From Geovibrio ferrireducens (GTDB lineage: Bacteria > Chrysiogenota > Deferribacteres > Deferribacterales > Geovibrionaceae), in the NCBI RefSeq assembly GCF_026226615.1, contig NZ_JAJAPB010000014.1, positions 1 through 64,000 of the forward strand: a stretch of 64,000 nucleotides of DNA. The letters run 5' to 3'. Shown one piece after another: positions 58,629 through 64,000 of the stretch. Made by a program: the position numbers and the translations under genes. Positions within the stretch are counted from its first letter, which is position 1; each line of letters opens with the position of its first letter. A model generated the notes under the pieces. The model was not told where the DNA came from and made no database searches. It saw only the letters and a list, made by a program, of their open reading frames with translations.

Positions 58629-60020
58629 TCAGCATCCTGATTTAGGGTTGTCCCCGCCGCCGTCCAGCGACATCATCGGGTAGTCCCCGTTGAAACAGGC
58701 TTTGCAGAACTCTCCGCCGCCCGCACACTCTTCAAGGCAGTTTATATCCAGATAACCGAGAGTATCCGCTGTGATGAACTTGCGTATCTCCTCTATGTTA
58801 TGGCTGGAGGCTATAAGCTCCTTTCTGGTGGGTGTATCTATTCCGTAAAAACAGGGAAACTTAGTCGGGGGTGAGCACACGCGGAAGTGAATCTCCCTCG
58901 CGCCGGCTTCACGGAGCATTTTGACTATCTTACGGCTTGTTGTTCCGCGGACGATGGAATCATCCACAACTATAACCCTTTTCCCGTTGATCACGCTTTT
59001 AACGGGGTTCAGCTTTATCTTAACCCCGAAGTGCCTGATAGACTGAGAAGGCTCAATGAATGTCCTGCCCACATAGTGGTTCCTTATGAGCCCCATCTCA
59101 AGGGGTATGCCGCTCTGCTCTGAATAGCCCATTGTGGCGATAATCCCTGAGTCCGGGACGGGAACAACTATGTCCGCCTCTGCTGGCTGCTGGATGGCAA
59201 GCATTCTGCCCATCCGTTTGCGGACATCGTAAACATTCTCACCAAATATCATGGAATCCGGCCTTGCAAAGTATATATGCTCGAATACACAGGGTTTCGG
59301 AGTCTTTTTCTCAAACGGGTGAAGGGATTCTATGCCTTTATCGCTGATGATCACCATCTCGCCCGGCTCTATCTCCCTGATGAACTCCGCACCTATGAGG
59401 TCAAGCGCCACGGTTTCCGATACGAGTATATAGCCGTTCACCAGCTTACCGAGAATCAGCGGACGCACACCCAGAGGGTCGCGCACACCGATGAGTCTGT
59501 CTTTAGTCATGATCAGGAGCGAGTAAGCGCCCTGAAGCTTCTTAAGGGAGGCAGTGATCGAATCTATGAGATTCTCTATGCCGCTTTTGGCTATGAGGTG
59601 GACTATAACTTCCGAATCAGAGCTTGAGTTGAAGATTGCACCGTTTTTAACAAGCTGCTTCTTCACCTCGTCCGCATTGACTATGTTTCCGTTATGGGCT
59701 ATTGCCACCGGACCTGCGTTTATCTCCACGCAGAAGGGCTGAATATTGCGGATATGGCTCTCGCCCGCTGTGGAATAGCGGTTGTGGCCGATTGCCATAT
59801 CACCTTCGAGTGCGTCTATCTTGTCTGCGCTGAAAATATCAGCCACAAGCCCCTGCCCTTTTTCATATCTTATCTTATCACGGTCGGAAACAGCGATTCC
59901 CGCTCCCTCCTGCCCCCTGTGCTGAAGGGAGTACAGCGAAAGATACACGAGGTTTGCCGCCTCTTTGCAGCCGAAAACGCCCGCTACGCCGCATTCCTCG
60001 TGAAATTTATCCAATATCAT
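58629..60020 (-). CDS. purF: Amidophosphoribosyltransferase
   Basis: 463 residues. First committed step of purine synthesis: PRPP plus glutamine to phosphoribosylamine. Residues ILDKFHEE are a short propeptide and Cys10 is the N-terminal nucleophile (ECGVAGVFG). The PRPP motif is [16 protein letters not shown]. Cysteines in FPCFYGID and CLEEC...FCKAC suggest the [4Fe-4S] cluster of the Bacillus-type enzyme. ATG 60020 overlaps the purL stop (ATGA); a frame from 60146 is longer but lies in purL. It is the last gene of purSQLF. Confidence 0.96.
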   Translation of the reverse strand: MILDKFHEECGVAGVFGCKEAANLVYLSLYSLQHRGQEGAGIAVSDRDKIRYEKGQGLVADIFSADKIDALEGDMAIGHNRYSTAGESHIRNIQPFCVEINAGPVAIAHNGNIVNADEVKKQLVKNGAIFNSSSDSEVIVHLIAKSGIENLIDSITASLKKLQGAYSLLIMTKDRLIGVRDPLGVRPLILGKLVNGYILVSETVALDLIGAEFIREIEPGEMVIISDKGIESLHPFEKKTPKPCVFEHIYFARPDSMIFGENVYDVRKRMGRMLAIQQPAEADIVVPVPDSGIIATMGYSEQSGIPLEMGLIRNHYVGRTFIEPSQSIRHFGVKIKLNPVKSVINGKRVIVVDDSIVRGTTSRKIVKMLREAGAREIHFRVCSPPTKFPCFYGIDTPTRKELIASSHNIEEIRKFITADTLGYLDINCLEECAGGGEFCKACFNGDYPMMSLDGGGDNPKSGC

Positions 60021-62239
60021 TTCATCCACTCTCCGATTGAGTTCAGGAACTTGTCTGCCGCTTCCTGCACTTCGGCTTTGATTACTGTTCTGCCCTGATG
60101 TTTTATAACTATGTGGGCGCCTTCCACTGTGCCTATGCGGGTGCATTTCACACCGTGCTTTTCAGCGAGTTTCTCAAAAGCCGCGGAATTAAACCCGCCA
60201 GCCTCAACAATCACCCTGCCCTGAGTTTCCCCAAAAAGAAGATGATCCGTGCGCATATTGTCATCAAGGTTTATTCTGACCCCAAGCTGCTTCTCACCGA
60301 AGCACATTTCAGCAACGGCAACCGCGAGGCCGCCTTCGGCTGTGTCATGGGCTGAGAGCATAAGTTCCTTCTCTGCCGCTTCCACAAGAAGATTGATAAG
60401 CTTCTTCTCTTTTTCAAGGTCTATTTTGGGCGGCATACCTTTTTCTATGCCGTGTATCGTGCTCAGGTATTCGCTTCCGCCTATTTCATCAGTGTTTTCA
60501 CCGAGAAGGTATACACTGCTCCCTTCAAGTTTGAAGGTGCTTGTAACGGCTTTTTCCACATCATCTATAACGCCGACCATCACTATGGTGGGCGTGGGGT
60601 AAACCCCTTTGCCTTCCGTTTCGTTATAGAGGCTCACGTTTCCGCTCACCACAGGCGTTTCAAGGGCTTTTCCGGCTTCTGCCATACCCTCAACAGCTTC
60701 CACGAACTGCCACATGATGTCAGGTTTTTCCGGGTTGCCGAAGTTAAGGCAGTTGGTGAACGCTCTGGGGCGAGCGCCGCTGACAGCAACGTTTCTGGCT
60801 GATTCCGCTATGGCTGCCATTCCCCCGGTTCTGGGGTCAAGACGGCAGAAGCGACTGTTGCAGTCCGCAGAAAGGGCTATGCCTTTCTTTGATTCAGGCA
60901 CACGTATCACAGATGCGTCAGAGCCGGGAAGAACCGTGGTTCCGATCCTCACCATATGGTCATACTGTGTGTAAACCCATTTCTTGGAGGCTATGTTCGG
61001 AGCGGCAAGAAGCTTAAGCAGAACACCCTTAAGGTGGTCAGGCTCCTTCACCTCAACCGGACTGTTAAGCTCGTCCATGTATGCGCCTCTGGCGTATGGT
61101 CTGTTATATTTGGGAGCCTCTTTGGAGAGCGGAGCAGCGGGAAGAGCCGCAACTTCCTCTCCCTGCCAGCGGAGGCGGACATATCCGTCTGTCGCCACGT
61201 GCCCTATGACCTCGGCGTCCAGATCCCATTTATCGAAAATTGCCTTAACCTTATCTTCGCAGCCTTTGCGCACGACCATGAGCATCCTTTCCTGTGATTC
61301 GGAAAGCATTATCTCATACGGGGTCATCCCCTTCTCACGGGTGGGAACCCTGTCCAGATCAAGCACAACGCCGGACTGAGCGCCCATCTCAAAAGATGAG
61401 CTGGTGAGTCCCGCTGCGCCCATATCCTGAATCCCCACAACCCAGTCCTCCTTCATGAGCTCAAGGCAAGCCTCAAGGAGAAGTTTCTCCTTAAACGGGT
61501 CGCCTATCTGCACATTGGGGCGTTTGGATTCGCTCTCGGCGGAGAACTCCTCACTGGCCATTGTTGCGCCGTGGATTCCGTCTCTGCCGGTTTTCGCACC
61601 GACATATATTACGGGGTTTCCTTCCCCTTCCGCTTTGGCGAGGAAGATTTTATCTTTATTCACAAGACCTAAGCTGAATGCGTTCACCAGAGGGTTTCCG
61701 GCGTAGCAGTCATTGAAGAAGACCTCGCCGCCCACAGTAGGAACGCCGAAGCAGTTGCCGTAGAATGAAATTCCGGCAACAACGCCTTCAAAGATCGATC
61801 TTGTTTTTTCATTGTCTATTTTGCCGAAGCGCAGCGAGTTCATAGCGGCGACGGGTCTTGCACCCATGGTAAAGACATCCCGCATGATTCCGCCCACACC
61901 TGTGGCAGCGCCTTGAAAAGGCTCTATGTATGAGGGGTGGTTGTGGCTCTCCACCTTGAAGCAGGCGCATATATCACCGTCAACTTCGATTATCCCGGCG
62001 TTCTCCCCCGGCCCCTGCACAACCCACGCAGCCTCAGTGGGGAGCTTGGCGAGGTGCACACGGCTGCTTTTGTAGCTGCAGTGCTCGCTCCACATGGCGG
62101 AAAATATGCCGAGCTCTATATAGTTGGGGGTTCTGCCGATGATTTTCCTGGCGTGGTCGAACTCCTCCGGCTTGAGCCCCATCCCTCTGGCAGCCTCTGC
62201 GGTCACCTCAGGGTATTTGAATGTATCGTACATGCTCAT
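60017..62239 (-). CDS. purL: Phosphoribosylformylglycinamidine synthase, large subunit
   Basis: 740 residues, the small-type PurL that works with separate PurS and PurQ. Conserved blocks are [32 protein letters not shown] (broken after EPFQ) and the second half's [11 protein letters not shown] and [16 protein letters not shown]. It makes FGAM from FGAR, glutamine and ATP. It overlaps purQ and purF by 4 bp each. Confidence 0.97.
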   Translation of the reverse strand: MSMYDTFKYPEVTAEAARGMGLKPEEFDHARKIIGRTPNYIELGIFSAMWSEHCSYKSSRVHLAKLPTEAAWVVQGPGENAGIIEVDGDICACFKVESHNHPSYIEPFQGAATGVGGIMRDVFTMGARPVAAMNSLRFGKIDNEKTRSIFEGVVAGISFYGNCFGVPTVGGEVFFNDCYAGNPLVNAFSLGLVNKDKIFLAKAEGEGNPVIYVGAKTGRDGIHGATMASEEFSAESESKRPNVQIGDPFKEKLLLEACLELMKEDWVVGIQDMGAAGLTSSSFEMGAQSGVVLDLDRVPTREKGMTPYEIMLSESQERMLMVVRKGCEDKVKAIFDKWDLDAEVIGHVATDGYVRLRWQGEEVAALPAAPLSKEAPKYNRPYARGAYMDELNSPVEVKEPDHLKGVLLKLLAAPNIASKKWVYTQYDHMVRIGTTVLPGSDASVIRVPESKKGIALSADCNSRFCRLDPRTGGMAAIAESARNVAVSGARPRAFTNCLNFGNPEKPDIMWQFVEAVEGMAEAGKALETPVVSGNVSLYNETEGKGVYPTPTIVMVGVIDDVEKAVTSTFKLEGSSVYLLGENTDEIGGSEYLSTIHGIEKGMPPKIDLEKEKKLINLLVEAAEKELMLSAHDTAEGGLAVAVAEMCFGEKQLGVRINLDDNMRTDHLLFGETQGRVIVEAGGFNSAAFEKLAEKHGVKCTRIGTVEGAHIVIKHQGRTVIKAEVQEAADKFLNSIGEWMK

Positions 62240-62934
62240 AGAACACCTTTTACAACTTTACGGAGAGATTCGAAAATGTGGAAGCCGTCCTTGGTCTGCA
62301 TGATTTCCTCCGCGCATCTTTCGGGGTGCGGCATCATGCCGAGAACGTTTCCGCCTTTGTTTATTATTCCGGCTATGCCGTTTATGCTGCCGTTGGGGTT
62401 GGAGCCTTCGGAGGTTTCGCCGTATTCGTCACAGTAGCGGAAAACAACCTGATTGTTCTCCTCAAGCTCTTTTATAACCTCTTCCGAGGCGAAATAGTTT
62501 CCTTCCGCGTGGGCTATGGGTATGCGCACTATCTCACCGTCGGCGTATCTGCTGGTGAAGGCTGTGCCGGCGTTATCCACACGGAGGTTTACATATTTGC
62601 AGATGAACTTAAGCTCAGTATTGCGAAGGAGAGCGCCGGGCAGCAGGCCGGACTCTGTGAGCACCTGAAAGCCGTTGCATATGCCCAGAACATGGCCGCC
62701 CTTATCAGCAAACTCGCTGACTTCCTGCATAATGGGGGAATGTTTGGCGATTGCGCCGCAGCGGAGATAATCGCCGTATGAGAAACCGCCGGGGAGAACA
62801 ACGAGATCAGCGCCCTTGAGGTCGGCATCCTTATGCCAGAGGAAAACCGTGTCCATACCGAGAACATGCTTTAAAATGTGATAGCAGTCGTGATCGCAGT
62901 TGGAGCCCGGAAAAACAACAACTCCAGCTTTCAT
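62236..62934 (-). CDS. purQ: Phosphoribosylformylglycinamidine synthase, glutaminase subunit
   Basis: 232 residues, class I glutamine amidotransferase. Nucleophile Cys in [13 protein letters not shown], His/Glu in [25 protein letters not shown] opens the protein. It supplies ammonia to PurL. Its ATG shares one base with the purS stop codon and its end overlaps purL by 4 bp. Confidence 0.97.
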   Translation of the reverse strand: MKAGVVVFPGSNCDHDCYHILKHVLGMDTVFLWHKDADLKGADLVVLPGGFSYGDYLRCGAIAKHSPIMQEVSEFADKGGHVLGICNGFQVLTESGLLPGALLRNTELKFICKYVNLRVDNAGTAFTSRYADGEIVRIPIAHAEGNYFASEEVIKELEENNQVVFRYCDEYGETSEGSNPNGSINGIAGIINKGGNVLGMMPHPERCAEEIMQTKDGFHIFESLRKVVKGVL

Positions 62935-63176
62935 TATTTCTCTCCGGGTATTTCTATTCTGAATTCTTCGATGATAGGGTTGGCAAGAACCTTGTCGGCT
63001 ATTTCTTTGAGCTTTTCCTCAGGATTTTCGCATTTTTCAATTTCGATTTCGAAAAACTTCCCTACCTTAACATCCTTCACAAAGCCGTGTCCCATACGGT
63101 TTACAGCACCGAGGATCGTCTGTCCCTGAGGATCGAGAACCCCGTTCTTAAACTTTACAAATACTTGTGCTTTCAT
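62934..63176 (-). CDS. purS: Phosphoribosylformylglycinamidine synthase subunit PurS
   Basis: 80 residues. Family pattern: [18 protein letters not shown], then [15 protein letters not shown] and closing [19 protein letters not shown]. PurS dimers bridge PurL and PurQ and form part of the ammonia path. It is the first gene of the operon. I see no purine riboswitch or PurR-like site in the ~50 bp before it. Confidence 0.95.
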   Translation of the reverse strand: MKAQVFVKFKNGVLDPQGQTILGAVNRMGHGFVKDVKVGKFFEIEIEKCENPEEKLKEIADKVLANPIIEEFRIEIPGEK

Positions 63177-63228
63177 AAAACAACCCCGCTCATTTATGAA
63201 TATGGTGATATTTTCTGAGGTGAAAACA

Positions 63229-63257
63229 GCCTCCCCGCAGAAAATAAACGGGGAGGC
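63229..63257 (-). terminator. Hairpin between the yrbL-like gene and purS
   Basis: GCCTCCCCG and CGGGGAGGC pair perfectly around 11 bases; TGTTTTC follows on the minus strand. It should end the yrbL-like transcript before the pur operon begins. Confidence 0.7.
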
Positions 63258-63350
63258 AGAAATTTTAAGCCGTTATAGCAAACTTGTGCCGTATTGTCAT
63301 TGGAAAACTTGAGGATATTAAGGATTATAAATCTACAGCAAGGAGCCTTG

Positions 63351-63977
63351 TCAGAAAATAATTTCGGGGATCAGAACATGCTCAGGGAGAAGTCCGTCAC
63401 GTCTGGCTTTAAACAGAAATCTGTTGTACTTTTTGCTGATTCTCAACCTGCCGAAGGAGTTTATTCTGTTTGTCGCCCATGAGAAAAAGTTTCGGTTACC
63501 CAGACCGTCCACAATAACAAGCCTGCACTCCCCCTGAATATCGGGGTTAAGCATGATGTTGTCCAGTCTGAGATCAGCAGGCAGAATATTAAATTTCAGA
63601 AGATATTTATAAAGATAGTCCAGCTCACCGAGAAAAGGATAAAGAGGCGCTCCTTCGGAAACAAGAGTTCCCAGAGATTTGCAGGGTACGCCGTCAAGTC
63701 CTCTCACCAGTTCAAAAACAAGCCCGTCCCCCAGATTTGTTTTTACCCAGCCTCGGCATTTGGCTATGTGATCCCAGTCTATATTTCTTTTTTCGAGGAA
63801 GCTGTAATATGCATAATCAGCCTCGTTCTGCGGCAGCTTGTTTGTCCTGTTCACATACCTGATCTTAATGCAGAGATCCGGATCGAGCGGATGAAGATAA
63901 CAGGCGCGCTCCGCCCCTGTTCCTATTTTCAGGGAATCGTTAAGTTTCAATACACCGGCAGTCTCAGAATATGGCAT
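63351..63977 (-). CDS. YrbL-family protein
   Basis: 208 residues. LIGTGAERACYLHPLDPDLC-like opening (LKIGTGAERACYLHP), CIKIRY with a conserved lysine, and LPADLRLDNIMLNPD, LVIVDGLGN near the end resemble an atypical kinase-like fold, as in PhoP-regulated YrbL. The catalytic HRD is PADLRLDN, so phosphotransfer is plausible but unproven. GGGAGC precedes the ATG, so the gene is complete in the window. YrbL-type genes often occur with LPS heptose/phosphorylation genes; none is seen here. Confidence 0.82.
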   Translation of the reverse strand: MPYSETAGVLKLNDSLKIGTGAERACYLHPLDPDLCIKIRYVNRTNKLPQNEADYAYYSFLEKRNIDWDHIAKCRGWVKTNLGDGLVFELVRGLDGVPCKSLGTLVSEGAPLYPFLGELDYLYKYLLKFNILPADLRLDNIMLNPDIQGECRLVIVDGLGNRNFFSWATNRINSFGRLRISKKYNRFLFKARRDGLLPEHVLIPEIIF

Positions 63978-64000
63978 TTGCGGCTGCTCCCGTTCGTTGG

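Noticed and set aside
63177-63228. Purine riboswitch before purS
   Set aside because: The leader is too short and has neither the paired P1 stem nor the loop-loop motifs.

Overview
The window is a 64 kb piece of a bacterial chromosome with roughly balanced base composition. It is dense with signalling genes, respiratory cytochromes, diderm envelope genes and a sigma-E stress operon. Gene content (periplasmic flavin reductase plus multiheme cytochrome, XylR_N/V4R sigma-54 regulators, cache-type kinases, a stand-alone Cas6, PurS/PurL/PurQ, a [4Fe-4S]-type PurF) fits an anaerobic, motile, respiratory Gram-negative. My best guess is the Deferribacterota (Geovibrio/Denitrovibrio/Seleniivibrio-like). 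This is an inference from gene style; no rRNA is present to confirm it.

Layout. 0-8.2 kb (minus strand): a polyphosphate island read sixA, CHAD protein, parA, ppx/gppA, a degenerate ppx/gppA paralogue, ppk1, followed by a 43-aa cysteine protein. 8.3-12.8 kb: an SRPBCC protein, a CBS/DRTGG family II pyrophosphatase, an O-antigen-ligase-type protein and a secreted NagZ-like hydrolase. 12.9-14.8 kb: an unknown lipoprotein and outer-membrane barrel pair. 14.9-19.9 kb: a sigma-54 activator with an aromatic-sensing type N-terminus, divergent from a Tat-exported flavoprotein reductase, a pentaheme-like cytochrome and a Phenol_MetA-type outer-membrane channel. Two activator palindromes and a -24/-12 promoter lie between them. 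20-32 kb: an rRNA methyltransferase and a long run of two-component genes, including a kinase without its phospho-accepting histidine, a PilB/GspE ATPase and a REC-GGDEF protein with both active sites lost. 32-41 kb: two secreted serine proteases with matching cysteine-containing C-terminal anchors, a serine hydrolase, HtpG, a thioesterase and an RNase D-like exonuclease. 41-47 kb: an orphan Cas6, then a LuxP-type AI-2 receptor encoded with a LuxQ-like sensor that ends in GGDEF-EAL instead of a kinase. 47-51 kb: transporters, Tpx, carbonic anhydrase, YajQ and a cluster of dispersed hairpin repeats. 51-54.3 kb: rpoE-rseA-rseB-degP with an apparent autoregulated sigma-E promoter. 54.4-58.5 kb: tRNA-Ser(GGA), SRP RNA, a PpiD-like chaperone and a LysE exporter. 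58.6-63.2 kb: purS-purQ-purL-purF. The window ends in a YrbL-like gene.

Three groups look the most original. (1) LuxP plus a LuxQ-N-terminus/GGDEF-EAL fusion, which would connect autoinducer-2 directly to c-di-GMP. (2) The sigma-54-controlled respiratory operon, where the sensor, the porin and the loss of fumarate-reductase active-site residues all point to a hydrophobic or aromatic unsaturated electron acceptor. (3) A ParA ATPase inside the polyphosphate operon beside a CHAD protein, which suggests active positioning of polyphosphate granules. A recurring theme is an intact enzyme beside a degenerate paralogue or degenerate catalytic domain (Ppx pair, kinase pair, REC-GGDEF, possibly Cas6).
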